Assembly (NCBI GenBank): GCA_036924085.1
Contig: JAVGWX010000007.1
Coordinates: 101,822,236 to 101,886,235 of the forward strand
Reading direction: 5' to 3'
Length of the DNA stretch: 64,000 nt
Origin: Ariolimax columbianus
Lineage: Eukaryota > Mollusca > Gastropoda > Stylommatophora > Arionidae
The notes below the pieces were generated by a model. It saw only the letters and a list, made by a program, of their open reading frames with translations, made no database searches and was not told the DNA's origin. Made by a program: the position numbers and the translations under genes. This document shows, piece after piece, positions 1 through 10,009 of the stretch (position 1 is the first letter of the stretch; each line of letters starts with the position of its first letter).

Positions 1-706
1 ATTTAGAACACAAGGTTTGGGCTAGCTGGACTCAACATTCTAGAGACAGCAAGAGAATTTAGAACACAAGGTTTGGGCTAGCTGGACTCAACATTCTAGA
101 GACAGCAAGAGAATTTAGAACACAAGGTTTGGGCTAGCTGGACTCAACATTCTAGAGACAGCAAGAGAATTTAGAACACAAGGTTTGGGCTAGCTGGACT
201 CAACATTCTAGAGACAGGAAGAGAATTTAGAACACAAGGTTTGGGCTAGCTGGACTCAACATTCTAGAGACAGCAAGAGAATTTGGAACACAAGGTTTGG
301 GTTAGCTGGACTCAACATTCTAGAGACAGCAAGAGAATTTAGAACACAAGGTTTGGGCTAGCTGGACTCAACATTCTAGAGACAGCAAGAGAATTTAGAA
401 CACAAGGTTTGGGCTAGCTGGACTCAACATTCTAGAGACAGCAAGAGAATTTAGAACACAAGGTTTGGGCTAGCTGGACTCAACATTCTAGAGACAGCAA
501 GAGAATTTGGAACACAAGGTTTGGGCTAGCTGGACTCAACATTCTAGAGACAGCAAGAGAATTTGGAACACAAGGTTTGGGCTAGCTGGACTCAACATTC
601 TAGAGACAGCAAGAGAATTTAGAACACAAGGTTTGGGCTAGCTGGACTCAACATTCTAGAGACAGCAAGAGAATTTGGAACACAAGGTTTGGGCTAGCTG
701 GACTCA
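1..706. repeat. 56-bp minisatellite, about 12.6 copies
   Basis: A head-to-tail unit of 56 bp containing GGTTTGGGCTAGCTGGACTC and TCTAGAGACAGCAAGAGAAT repeats from the first base, so the array starts outside the window. Copies differ at only a few positions (for example TTTAG/TTTGG), which points to recent expansion or homogenisation. It ends abruptly inside GCTGGACTCA, where unrelated sequence begins. No coding potential. Confidence 0.97.
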
Positions 707-921
707 TGTTGTTGGTTTCAGTCGCATTAATCCGATGTGCCCGGCCTCCATAAGAATAACACAATGAAGAAGATATATTTGAATGTGAGATATGGAACTG
801 TGTAAACTGGTGATCAACAGTCACGCGTGGCAACACATAATGAATATTATTGTGAGGTGTGATGGCTAGTTGCCCTATTGAATAGAAGAATACGTAGGCT
901 ATAACCGCATCTAGGCACTTA

Positions 922-1425
922 TTACACACTTAGGGCATCATCGAGGCTTCCTGTGAGGAAGCAAAAGTCGCACCTATGCTTTGTAAGGAACGAAAATGAG
1001 AAACTGAGATGAAGAAAAATAAAAGACGAAAAAGAAGAAAAAGAAATAGTTGAAGTAAACGAAAAAGAAGAAAACGTCAAGATGAAGAAAACTAAGTAAG
1101 AAAAGAGTGGAAAAGAAAAAAAAGATGAAGAAAAAGAAAAAGAAGAATAGCAGTAAAAGAAAAGATTCGAAGAGAAAAAATGAATTAAAACAAAGAAAAA
1201 GAAGAGGAAGAAGAAGAAGAGAAAGAAGAAAATGAAGAACAAGAAAAAGAAGACAAAGAAGAAGAAGCAAAAATAATAAGAAGAAGCACAAGAAGAAAAG
1301 CAAGAAGAAGTGAAGAAGAAGCAGAGGAAAAAAAAGAACCAGAAGAAGAAATATAAGAAGACAGAGGAGAAAAAAAAGCAGAATAAGAAAAAGAAGAAAT
1401 GAAGATTAAGAAGGAGCAGCAGAGA
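922..1425. repeat. degenerate GAA-rich purine tract
   Basis: About 500 bp in which the plus strand is almost all A and G, mainly variants of GAA, AAGAAG and GAAAAA. The polyphenylalanine and polyleucine frames on the other strand are by-products. The I-like LINEs in this window end in GAA-type tails (6283-6351, 34548-34566), so an overgrown LINE tail is a plausible origin, but this is inference. Confidence 0.8.
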
Positions 1426-1489
1426 AACATCTGCCTACTGGGAACACAGAATGCAGACATCACTAAACACAATGGGCAAATGGCCATCT

Positions 1490-1618
1490 GATTGGGTAGT
1501 TCAATCAATCCATCAAAGACAATGGGTAGTTCAGATCAATCCATCAAAGACAATGGGTAGTTCAGATCAATCCATCAAAGACAATGGGTAGTTCAGATCA
1601 ATCCTTCAAAGACAATAG
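1490..1618. repeat. 31-bp tandem repeat, 4 copies
   Basis: Unit contains GGGTAGTTCAGATCAATCC followed by ATCAAAGACAAT. It lies just 5' of the first I-like LINE remnant. Confidence 0.9.
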
Positions 1619-1671
1619 CAACCCGCTTCTCTCTTTTAAACTTTTAAAACTACAATCACAAGAACGCGTGC

Positions 1672-2460
1672 TTGTGTCTGAGGATACATGGGGCGAAGTT
1701 AGACAAGCAACTTCCATGGAAAAGTCACCAGGAAACTCTCCCTGGTGACCTCGCTGGCTGGTACAAGCTGGAAGCTAACAGCAGTATTCTACAAAAATGT
1801 CTATGCAGGCACAGTCAGGCCGGTATTGGAATATGGCATGTCAGTCTGGGCGACCGCGCCCAAAACAAACACAGAACGCTTAACAAGAGTCCAAAATACA
1901 GGCCTCAGATTAATCATGGGCGGAAGGGGGGTGTAGAGAGAGGGGGGATGAGGACCGATCCAGGCAATGCAGAAGCATACTAAACTAGGCTCCCTCGGCA
2001 GCGGGTGGGACGAGAATGTATTTGTACACAGCAAGATGCTAAAAGGCATGCCAAATCATCCTATGCAAGCCTAACTTCAAAATTTGACCAAAAAAAAACA
2101 CCAAAAACAAACACAAAACAACTAAAGAGAACCAGCTTTCTACACAAGGCAAAACACCTGCAGGGTCAGCATGAAAACCTTCTCCCAAATGGACACGCTG
2201 ACTGACTCTGATGAGTCTATTGTCTTGACAAAACTCTTAAAAACCATGGAAATCCCGGGGAAAAAGGAACATTTCCAGGCTATCCACCTAAAATCCCTAG
2301 CTCAGATGATGATTGAAGAAAAATACAATCATAAAAACTTGACACCTGCACACAATCAGCAGAGAGCGCAGTTAAGGATGGTGGAAAGGGGGGGGGGGTT
2401 TAAGATACAACAATACCACTTTGCTCGAAAAGAAAACGAGGTCTACCACCAACTCTCCAC
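1672..2460 (+). pseudogene. I/Jockey-like LINE copy A, ORF2 reverse-transcriptase C-terminus (broken)
   Basis: Decayed ORF2 of a non-LTR retrotransposon. The frame near 1745-1936 reads TVRPVLEYGMSVWATAP followed by RVQNTGLRLIMGG, the thumb/connection segment seen after the RT palm in I/Jockey-type elements (VRPvLEYg..vWa, VQN.alRlI). Downstream pieces in other frames (1985-2205, 2171-2464) continue with the linker that precedes RNase H, ending in VYHQLST. At least two frameshifts separate these pieces, and most of the 5' element, including the RT catalytic box, is absent. The YHQL motif matches YHQLSRPDQ in copy C (34258 on). The coding region is then interrupted by the minisatellite at 2461-3246 and resumes at 3247. 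Family assignment (RNase H-bearing I-like) rests on copies B and C, which carry the RNase H motif. Confidence 0.75.
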
Positions 2461-3246
2461 ATGAGACCAGGTGACAGATGAGATCAAGTGACAGGTGAGA
2501 CCAGGTGACAGGGAAACCACGTGACAGATGAGATCAAGTGACAGGTGAGACCAGGTGACAGGGAAACCACGTGACAGATGAGATCAAGTGACAGGTGAGA
2601 CCAGGTGACAGGGGAGACCAGGTGACAGATGAGATCAAGTGACAGGTGAGACCAGGTGACAGGGGAAACCAGGTGACAGATGAGATCAAGTGACAGGTGA
2701 GACCAGGTGACAGGGGAGACCAGGTGACAGGTGAGATCAGGTGACAGGTGAGATCAGGTGACAGGCGAGACTAGGTGACAAGAGGAACCAGGAGGCAGAT
2801 GAGATCAGGTGACAGGTGAGATCAGGTGACAGGTGAAACAAAGTGACAGGTAAGACCAGGTGACAGGTGAGATCAGGTGACAGGTGAGACCAACTCTCCA
2901 GCTGAGACCAGGTGACAGGTGAGACCAACTCTTTAGCTGAGACCAGGTGACAGGTGAGACCAACTCTCTAGCTGAGACCAGGTGAGAGGTGAGACCACGT
3001 GACAGGTGACAGGCGAGACTACGTGACAGGTGAGACCAGGAGACAAGTGAGACCAGGTGACAGGCGAGATCAGATGACAGACGAGACCCGGTGACAGGCG
3101 AGACCAGGTGACAGTCGAGACCAGGTGACAAGCGAGACCAGGTGACAGTCGAGACCAGGTGACAAGCGAGACAAGATGACAGGCGAGACCAGGTGACAGG
3201 CGAGACCAGATGACAGGCGAGACCAGGTGATAGGCGAGACCAGATG
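2461..3246. repeat. GACCAGGTGACAG minisatellite inside LINE copy A
   Basis: Roughly 16-34 bp interleaved units built on GACCAGGTGACAGGTGAGA, with variant blocks (AGATCAAGTG, GAAACCACGTG, GTCGAGACC). Around 2890-2990 units include CAACTCTCCAGCTGAGACC. That string resembles the LINE segment at the left junction (CAACTCTCCACATGAGACC, 2451) and the unexpanded segment in copy C (CAACTCTCCAGGCCAGACC, 34260). To the right, LINE coding sequence resumes (ATGATCATTCTCCAGCTATG). The array is therefore an expansion of LINE ORF2 sequence in place. Confidence 0.9.
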
Positions 3247-3411
3247 ATCATTCTCCAGCTATGCACAAGTCAAGACAGACTGAGATGTCATATGTACAAG
3301 TTCAAGATTGCCAATATAGACATTTGTGCCTGCGGCACAGCCCTCATGACATCAGAATACAATCTGGCAGTTCTGTGGGAAGAGCTGTCCGGAAGAGCTG
3401 TCCGGAAGAGC
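3247..3411 (+). pseudogene. LINE copy A, ORF2 C-terminal segment after the array
   Basis: The sequence after the minisatellite aligns with 34284-34460 in copy C. Both carry ATTCTCC, GCACA, a CATNTGTACAA core and CCTGCGGCACAG. Translated, this is the I-like C-terminus: an RLRTGH-like segment, then a CACGT zinc-knuckle-like segment. The last 30 bp hold 2.6 copies of GGAAGAGCTGTCC, next to which the CR1-like element inserted. Confidence 0.75.
3391..3411 (+). repeat. target-site duplication, left copy
   Basis: GGAAGAGCTGTCCGGAAGAG at the left edge of the CR1-like insertion corresponds, with one mismatch, to GGAAGAGCTGTCCGAAAGAG at 5251-5270 on the right edge. About 20 bp. The exact left limit is blurred because GGAAGAGCTGTCC is itself repeated. 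Confidence 0.8.
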
Positions 3412-3412
3412 T

Positions 3413-5152
3413 GCTCAGAGGATCAAGACTGACAGTAAAAGCTTCTTTTCTTATGTTAGAAATAAACAAAGAACGAAAGACAAAGTAGGCCCTCTCATAG
3501 ACAGTACAGAGAAAATAATAAGTGAGAATAGGGAGGCTGCTAATCTGCTCAATCAGTACTTTGGCACAGTCTTCACAAAGGAGGACTGCTCCGAGATCCC
3601 AGAGCCTATAGATATTTTTCAAAGAGACATGGATACAGCGGGATTAAGATCAATCTGTATTACAGAGGAAATGGTTTTTAAAAAATTGGAGGGGTTGAAA
3701 GTAAATAAATGTCCAGGTCAAGATGGTATTCACCCAAAATTGCTGTATGAAATTAGAAACCAACTAGCAAAACCATTGGCTATATTATGTTCTCAATCAC
3801 TTACAAAAGGGATTGTTCCACGGGATTGGAAAGATGCAGGAGTGATCCCCTTATTCAAAAAAGGCAAAAAATCAGATCCGGCAAATTATAGACCGGTGAG
3901 TTTAACGAGCATAGTCTGTAAATTGTTAGAGTCCCTAATCAAAGAAAACATTGTAATGCATTTAGAAAAATTGAATCTAATTAGAAATAGTCAGCTTGGG
4001 TTTACTAGAGGGAGATCATGCTTAACAAATCTATTAGAATTCATGGAGGAGGTTACTAAAATCATAGATAAAGGGGAGCCAGTGGATGTTATTTATCTAG
4101 ACTTTGCAAAGGCCTTTGATAGAGTACCTCATCAAAGATTATTTCGAAAGTTAAAATCACATGGAATAGGTGGCGAAGTTGCCAAATGGATTGAAAATTG
4201 GTTAACGGGAAGAAGGCAGAGGGTGGGCATAAATAAGGAGTACTCTGAGTGGAGTGAAGTGAAAAGTGGTGTGCCACAGGGCTCGGTTTTGGGACCAATT
4301 TTGTTCTTGATATATATAAATGATTTGGACATTGATATGAGATCTATGATTGCAAAATTTGCTGATGACACAAAACTATGCAGTAGTGTCTCATCTAAAG
4401 CGGAAGTGGATATATTGATGTCGGATTTAGATAAAATTCGAGAATGGTCTGTAAGCTGGCAAATGGAGTTTAATGTAGATAAATGTACAGTCATCCACAT
4501 GGGTAGATCCAATATGGAACATAATTACAGAATGGGAGAAAACAATATTAGAAAGATAGATAAGGAAAGGGACCTAGGGGTTATAATAGATCATACAGGA
4601 AAGGTGAGTGAGCAAGTTAAGGTAGCAGTGAAAAAGGCAAATGCAATGTTAGGTATGATAAAAAGAAATATTAAACATAAGAGCAAGGAAGTGATCGTCA
4701 AACTGTATAAAGCTTTAGTTAGACCTAGATTGGAGTACTGTGTACAGGTGTGGAGTCCTTATCATAGAGGGGACATAAACATGCTAGAAAGAATACAAAA
4801 AAGAGCGACAAAGATGATAGTGGGATTCCAGAATTACAGTTATGAGGAACGACTCAGAAAAACCGGCCTACAGTGTCTCGAAGAGAGAAGAATTCGCGGT
4901 GACTTAATACAGGTTTATAAGATGATCAGAGGAATCGATAAATTAGACTATAACAAGTTTTTTAAAATACAGCCACCTACAATAACATGAGGGCACAGCT
5001 ACAAGCTGATTAAAGAGAGGTCCAGATTAGATATTAGGAAATATTTTTTTAGTCAGAGAGTGGTGTCTGCTTGGAATGCATTGCCAGGGGAGGTAGTGGA
5101 GGCAGGGACAGTTAATGCATTTAAGAATAAACTGGATGCGCATAGATTTTAG
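3413..5152 (+). pseudogene. CR1-like ORF2: reverse transcriptase, near-intact with one late stop
   Basis: Reads the RNA template into cDNA in target-primed reverse transcription. The frame is open before the first ATG at 3629: upstream it reads FFSYVRNKQRTKDKVGPL, the usual CR1 linker, so that ATG is not the true start. The RT domain runs from about 3690 to 4420. It shows KCPGQDGIHPKLL, NYRPVSLTS, LGFTRGRSC, VIYLDFAKAFDRVPH (motif A), SGVPQGSVLGPILFLIYIND (motif B region) and AKFADDTKLC (motif C, FADD in place of YADD). Downstream come VRPRLEYCVQVWSP and, after a TGA at 4988-4990, the CR1 C-terminal signature [20 protein letters not shown], ending with TAG at 5150-5152. The minus-strand copy has AAA-type sequence at the TGA position, so the stop is a private mutation. 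The palm residues look intact, but there is no EN domain or ORF1. Confidence 0.93.
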
Positions 5153-5218
5153 AGCAAGGTGATGTAAATGTAACTGGTTGTATACAAACTCTGCAGGGTC
5201 TTCTAAACCAGTATAAAG

Positions 5219-5250
5219 ATGTTAAGTTAAGTTAAGTTAAGTTAAGTTAA
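5219..5250 (+). repeat. GTTAA microsatellite 3' tail of the CR1-like LINE
   Basis: Six or so GTTAA units close the element. Copy 2 has a shorter version (7638-7653) and the minus-strand copy has its reverse complement (19052-19066). Short 3' microsatellite tails instead of poly(A) are typical of CR1/L2-group elements. Confidence 0.9.
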
Positions 5251-5350
5251 GGAAGAGCTGTCCGAAAGAGCATCAGCCTTAAGTCAACTGATACCCTCGA
5301 CGTGATAATTGAAGGCGAGGAATGAAGACGAGCGAGGAAGAAGAAGATAC
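5251..5350 (+). pseudogene. I-like LINE copy A, 3' terminal segment and right target-site duplication
   Basis: After the CR1-like insertion the older host element continues. GAAGAGCTGTCCGAAAGAGC ... ATTGAAGGCGAGGAATGAAG ... CGAGGAAGAAGAAGATA aligns with the end of copy C (34470-34566: GAGAAGCTGTACGGAAGCG ... ATTGAAGTTGAGTTCTGAAG ... CGAGGAAGAAGAAGAAGAT). The aligned TGAAG marks the ORF2 stop, and the GAAGAAGAA run is the 3' tail. Confidence 0.8.
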
Positions 5351-5403
5351 AAAAATGGGAAAATAACCTATAGGTCTTTTTTTACTGGGAAGATTTTTCT
5401 CCG

Positions 5404-5751
5404 GTGTTAGAGTCTATGGCGCTTCTACAGGCACTAAGAATGTTCTCCAGATCAGACTACCAACTCAGATTGCAGATCACTACTAGAAGCAATACACAAC
5501 ACCAGAGAGGAACAAATGCTGAGGGAAATAAGATCCGAGCACAACTTAATCCAAAAAACATCAATAGTTGCTCTTCATTGGCTGTTTTCCCATTGTGGAA
5601 TCACAGGGAATGAGAGAGCTGATGCCCAAAGCAGGTGACAAGATGGAGCAGCCTATTCACGCAGTGTCTTACCAAGAAGGAAAAACTATCATCCAAAATC
5701 AGTACCTCAAAATGAAAGCAAGGCATGAAAGTGAGCAATAGACCTGACCCA
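5404..5751 (+). pseudogene. I-like LINE copy B, RNase H segment (frameshifted)
   Basis: The frame at 5404 reads ESMALLQAL, the helix of LINE RNase H domains around the second catalytic acidic residue (DSlSLLqAL). The E in place of D-S, or a lost D, suggests decay. A second frame near 5570-5640 reads LHWLFSHCGITGNERADAQ, the RNase H HxxxxGxxGNExAD block with the catalytic aspartate. Frameshifts and stops lie between them, so the product is dead. It runs straight into the 26-bp array at the position where copy C encodes the HQLSRPDQ segment. Confidence 0.75.
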
Positions 5752-6064
5752 ATCCATCAGCTCTACAGATACCAACAAACCATCAGCGCTACAGACACCA
5801 ACAAACCAGCAGCTCTACAGATACCAACAAACCATCAGCTCTACAGACACCAACAAACCATCAGCTCTACAGACACCAACAAACCATCAGCTCTACAGAC
5901 ACCAACAAACCATCAGCTCTACAGACACCAACAAACCATCAGCTCTACAGACACCAACAAACCATCAGCTCTACAGACACCAACAAACCATCAGCTCTAC
6001 TGATACCAACAAACCATCAGCTCTACAGACACCAACAAACCATCAGCTCTACAGACACCAACAA
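5752..6064. repeat. 26-bp minisatellite inside LINE copy B
   Basis: About 12 near-identical units of 26 bp containing CATCAGCTCTACAGACACCA then ACAAAC. In the LINE frame the unit reads HQLYRHQQT, equivalent to the HQLSRPDQ segment of copy C. To the right, LINE sequence resumes as TTTCTCGCCTGAAAAAGGCC, i.e. SRLKTGH for the family's RLRTGH. The array thus grew in place from ORF2 codons. The first units are more diverged (GATACC, CAGCGCTACAG), as expected for array edges. Confidence 0.93.
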
Positions 6065-6351
6065 ACTTCCATTTCTCGCCTGAAAAAGGCCACTGTAGAC
6101 CATTGGGTCACTTACATCGGTTCAAGATATCACACACAAGTGAGTGCCCATGTGGAGCCGGAGTCAGACCCCTGAATACATCCTATAGGGCTTCCAAATT
6201 TACTCAAGATATCACACACAAGTGAGTGCCCATGTGGAGCCTACTTACCCTTTCAGGGTTTGGTAGTGCGAGATTGAGAATGAACGAAGAAGAAGAAGAA
6301 GAAGAAGAAGAAGAAGAAGAAGAAGAAGAAGAAGAAGAAGAAGAAGAAGAA
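6065..6351 (+). mobile_element. LINE copy B, 3' end with GAA tail
   Basis: Contains the end of the RLRTGH segment and a CPCGAG zinc-knuckle-like segment (GAGTGCCCATGTGGAGCC). A short internal duplication places ATATCACACACAAGTGAGTG at 6128 and again at 6209. The 3' terminus reads CCTTTCAGGGTTTGGTAGTG then GAGATTGAGAATGAACGAAG, followed by about 22 perfect GAA triplets. This terminus is the likely ancestor of the 31-bp array unit at 20024-23628. Confidence 0.8.
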
Positions 6352-6609
6352 TAACATTATTAAACTCCAAGATTTTAATAAAACTGGTGTACATCATGTT
6401 TTGAACAAAACTACTAAACACCAAGATTTGAAAAAGGAATTATTATACACCAAGACTTTAATTAATAAACTAATAAAATCCAAAATTTTAATGAAACTAT
6501 TAAACACAAAGATTTGAGTAAAACTATTACATACTCATAGTTGAATAAAGATATTTAATATGTGACGATTTATTTAGAAAACTCACCGGTCACAGAAAAA
6601 GTAGGTGAA
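6352..6609. other. AT-rich degenerate repeat, no gene
   Basis: Loose repeats of a motif like TTAAACACCAAGATTTTAAT every 35-45 bp, strongly diverged. No coding or RNA feature seen. Confidence 0.6.
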
Positions 6610-7655
6610 AATCACATGAATAGGTGGGGAAGTTGCCGAATGGATTGAAAATTAGTAACGGGAAGAAGGCAGAGAGTGGGCATAAATAAGGAGTACTCTG
6701 AGTGGTGTGAAGTGAAAAGTGGAGGGCCAAAGGGTTCTATAATGGGACTAATTTTGTTCTTGATATATATAAACGATTTGGACATTGATATGGGATCCAT
6801 GATTTGCTGACCACACAAAACTATGCAGTAGTGTCTCATCTAAAGCAAAAGTAGACATATTGAGGTCGGATTTAGATAAAATTCGAGAATGGTCTGTGAA
6901 ATGGCAAATGTAGTTTAATATAGATAAATGTACAGTCATCCACATGCGTAGATCCAATATGGATATAATTACAGAATGGGCGGGAACAATATTAAAATGA
7001 TAGAAAGGGAAATGGACCTAGGGGTTATAATAGATCATACAGGTAAAGTCAGTGAGCAAGTTCAGGTAGCAGTGAATAAGGCAAAGGCAATGTTAGGTAT
7101 GATTAATAGACATATTAAACATATCAGTAAGGAAGTGATTGTCAAACTGTATAAAGCATTGGTTAGACATAGATTGGAGTACTGTGTACAGGTGTGGAGT
7201 CCTTATCATAGAGGGGATATAATCATGCTGGAAAGGATACAAAAAGAGCGACAAAGATGATAGTGGGATTCCAGAATTACAATTATGAGGGAAGACTCAG
7301 AAAAACCAGCCTACAGTCTCTAGAAAAGAGAAGAATTCGAGGCGACAATACAGGTTTATAAGATGATCAGAGGAACGGATACATTAGATTGTAATAAGTT
7401 TGTTATAATACAGCCACATAAAAGAACAAATCGGCACAGTCACAAATTATCAGAAAATAATTTTGTTAGAGAGTGGTAAATGCTTGGAATGCATTACCCC
7501 AGGAGGTAGTGGAGGCAGGGACAATTAATGCATTCAAGAATAGATAGAATGCGTGTAGGTATTTTTTAGATTAAGGAAATGAAATAGAAGCTGGCTGCAT
7601 ACATACTCTTCAGCGGCTTCTAAACCTGTATACAGATGTTAAGTTAAGTTAAGCG
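6610..7655 (+). mobile_element. CR1-like LINE copy 2, truncated and decayed
   Basis: Same family as 3412-5250, starting inside the RT domain at AAAATCACATGAATAGGTGG (compare 4154). The FADD region is damaged: the segment equivalent to the FADD codons is shortened (CATGATTTGCTGACCACACA). There is a TAG in the palm/thumb (AAATGTAGTTTAAT) and a lost base before the VQNYSYEERL-like segment. Recognisable pieces are VIIDHTGKVSEQVQVAVNKA and VRHRLEYCVQVWSPYHRGDI. It ends in GATGTTAAGTTAAGTTAAG, the family 3' end. Fully non-functional. Confidence 0.92.
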
Positions 7656-7780
7656 AGATTTAGACCAGCAGTAACAACAAAAATGATCCACCAGACCACC
7701 TCCCTTTCGCACCCCCACCAGCCAAAACAGAACACCAAAAACCTGACTAATGCTAGAATCCCAACTACTACAAGCTAAGA

Positions 7781-8208
7781 TCGTCTTTAAAACCCACATC
7801 AATCGTACTTTAAAACCCACATCAATCGTACTTTAAAACCCACATCAATCGTACTTTAAAACCCACATCAATCGTACTTTAAAACCCACATCAATCGTAC
7901 TTTAAAACCCACATCAATTGTACTTTAAAACCCACATCAATCGTACTTTAAAACCCACATCAATTGTACTTTAAAACCCACATCAATCGTACTTTAAAAC
8001 CCACATCAATTGTACTTTAAAACCCACATCAATTGTACTTTAAAACCACAACAATCGTACTTTAAAACCCACATCAATCGTACTTTAAAACCCACATCAA
8101 TCGTACTTTAAAACCCACATCAATCGTACTTTAAAACCCACATCAATCGTACTTTAAAACCCACATCAATCGTACTTTAAAACCCACACCAATCGTACTG
8201 TAATAAAC
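7781..8208. repeat. 23-bp minisatellite, about 18 copies
   Basis: Unit contains CGTACTTTAAAACCCACATC then AAT, with C/T variation in the spacer (ATCG/ATTG). It starts 130 bp after the CR1-like copy. Confidence 0.96.
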
Positions 8209-8754
8209 CAGAAATGACGACGCATATATACGAATATTAAAACCAAAAACCCGAAAGAATTTGCAGATTTGCAGATTTGCAGATTTACAGATGCTTATTC
8301 TAGTCAAGATTTACATCAAACTAAACTAAGTCAAGTGTTATTGTACAAAATGTACCAGGCAATAATTGACACTAAAGAATTAGAAAATTTGAAGAACAAA
8401 AAATAATTCGAAACGAATCTTCAAATAAAGCCATTCTAAGACATGTATATTATCAACATCCAGAACCCCCCCCCCCCCCCCCCCTTCATCCCCCTCCCCT
8501 CCCCCTTCCCCAAATTTCGTACAAAGCTAATGTTTCTGAAAAATCGATGCAGGTCAATATTTTCAATACATCCAGTCAATATTTTCAAAAAATTCTTGCA
8601 CAGTCAATATTAAAATACAAACATCAAAGATTTCAGATTCAAAATGCAAACATCCAAAATCAAGACTTAAAACCAAATTCAAGCCCATAGTCAAGACTAA
8701 AACAAATTAGAACAAAATTGAGATTTAAAATAAAATTTGTTCCAGATCAAGACT
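8209..8754. other. AT-rich unique sequence with a poly(C) run
   Basis: No coding signal. A pure C run of about 20 bases (about 8465-8484) is followed by a CCCTCCCC tract. The 3' part (8600-8754) contains scattered diverged pieces resembling the next array. Confidence 0.7.
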
Positions 8755-9850
8755 TGAAACAAATAACATTTCAAAGTTAAAACTTCAAACAAATAACAAA
8801 GTTAAAACTTCCAACAAATAACAAAGTTAAAACTTCAAACAAATAACAAAGTTAAAACTTCAAACAAATAACAAAGTTAAAACTTCAAACAAATAACAAA
8901 GTTAAAACTTCAAACAAATAACAAAGTTAAAACTTCAAACAAATAACAAAGTTAAAACTTCAAACAAATAACAAAGTTAAAACTTCAAACAAATAACAAA
9001 GTTAAAACTTCCAACAAATAACAAAGTTAAAACTTCAAACAAATAACAAAGTTAAAACTTCAAACAAATAACAAAGTTAAAACTTCAAACAAATAACAAA
9101 GTTAAAACTTCAAACAAATAACAAAGTTAAAACTTCAAACAAATAACAAAGTTAAAACTTCAAACAAATAACAAAGTTAAAACTTCAAACAAATAACAAA
9201 GTTAAAACTTCAAACAAATAACAAAGTTAAAACTTCAAACAAATAACAAAGTTAAAACTTCAACAAACAAATAACAAAGTTAAAACTTCCAACAAATAAC
9301 AAAGTTAAAACTTCAAACAAATAACAAAGTTAAAGCTTCCAACAAATAACAAAGTTAAAACTTCAAACAAATAACAAAGTTAAAACTTCCAACAAATAAC
9401 AAAGTTAAAACTTCAAACAAATAACAAAGTTAAAGCTTCCAACAAATAACAAAGTTAAAACTTCCAACAAATAACAAAGTTAAAACTTCAAACAAATAAC
9501 AAAGTTAAAACTTCCAACAAATAACAAAGTTAAAACTTCAAACAAATAACAAAGTTAAAACTTCCAACAAATAACAAAGTTAAAACTTCAAACAAATAAC
9601 AAAGTTAAAACTTCAAACAAATAACAAAGTTAAAACTTCCAACAAATAACAAAGTTAAAACTTCAAACAAATAACAAAGTTAAAACTTCAAACAAATAAC
9701 AAAGTTAAAACTTCAAACAAATAACAAAGTTAAAACTTCAAACAAATAACAAAGTTAAAACTTCAAACAAATAATAAAGTAAAAGCTTCAAACAAATAAC
9801 AAAGTTAAAACTTCAAACAAATAACAAAGTTAAAACTTCAAACATTAACA
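8755..9850. repeat. 25-bp AT-rich minisatellite, about 43 copies
   Basis: Unit contains AACAAAGTTAAAACTTCAAA then CAAAT. Copies are almost identical except CTTCAAA/CTTCCAA alternation and rare AAAGCTT. Flanking diverged units (to about 9950: AACATTCCAAAATTAAGACT) suggest an older array whose centre was re-homogenised. Confidence 0.97.
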
Positions 9851-10009
9851 TTCCAAAATTAAGACTTCAAAGAAATAACATTCCAAGATTAAGATTTCAA
9901 ACAAATAACATTCCAAAGTTAAGACTTGAAGAAAATAACATTTCAAAGGCAATTTCAAGGTCAACCTAGTCGCATAGCAGACATTGCTATAGGGGATGAA
10001 GTGTTGCAT

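Larger units (their letters stand above)
3412..5250 (+). mobile_element. CR1-like non-LTR retrotransposon, 5'-truncated, nested in I-like copy A
   Basis: About 1.84 kb from the EN-RT linker of ORF2 to the 3' end. Three features mark a target-primed insertion: 5' truncation inside ORF2, a 3' end of short tandem GTTAA repeats with no poly(A), and a flanking duplication of about 20 bp. The host sequence is the I-like LINE copy A, whose 3' end continues at 5251. Two further copies of the same family (6610-7655 plus strand, 19051-19978 minus strand) share the 3' terminus GATGTTAAGTTAAG. A longer but 3'-truncated copy is at 30958-32590. Confidence 0.93.

Noticed and set aside
1..706. Telomeric or centromeric identity of the arrays
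   Set aside because: No TTAGGG-type runs and no unit of 120-200 bp in long tracts. Diverse short units point to dispersed minisatellites.
3629..4990. ATG at 3629 as the start of a host gene encoding a 453-residue polymerase
   Set aside because: The frame is open and matches CR1 linker sequence upstream of this ATG, and TSD and tail mark a retrotransposon copy.
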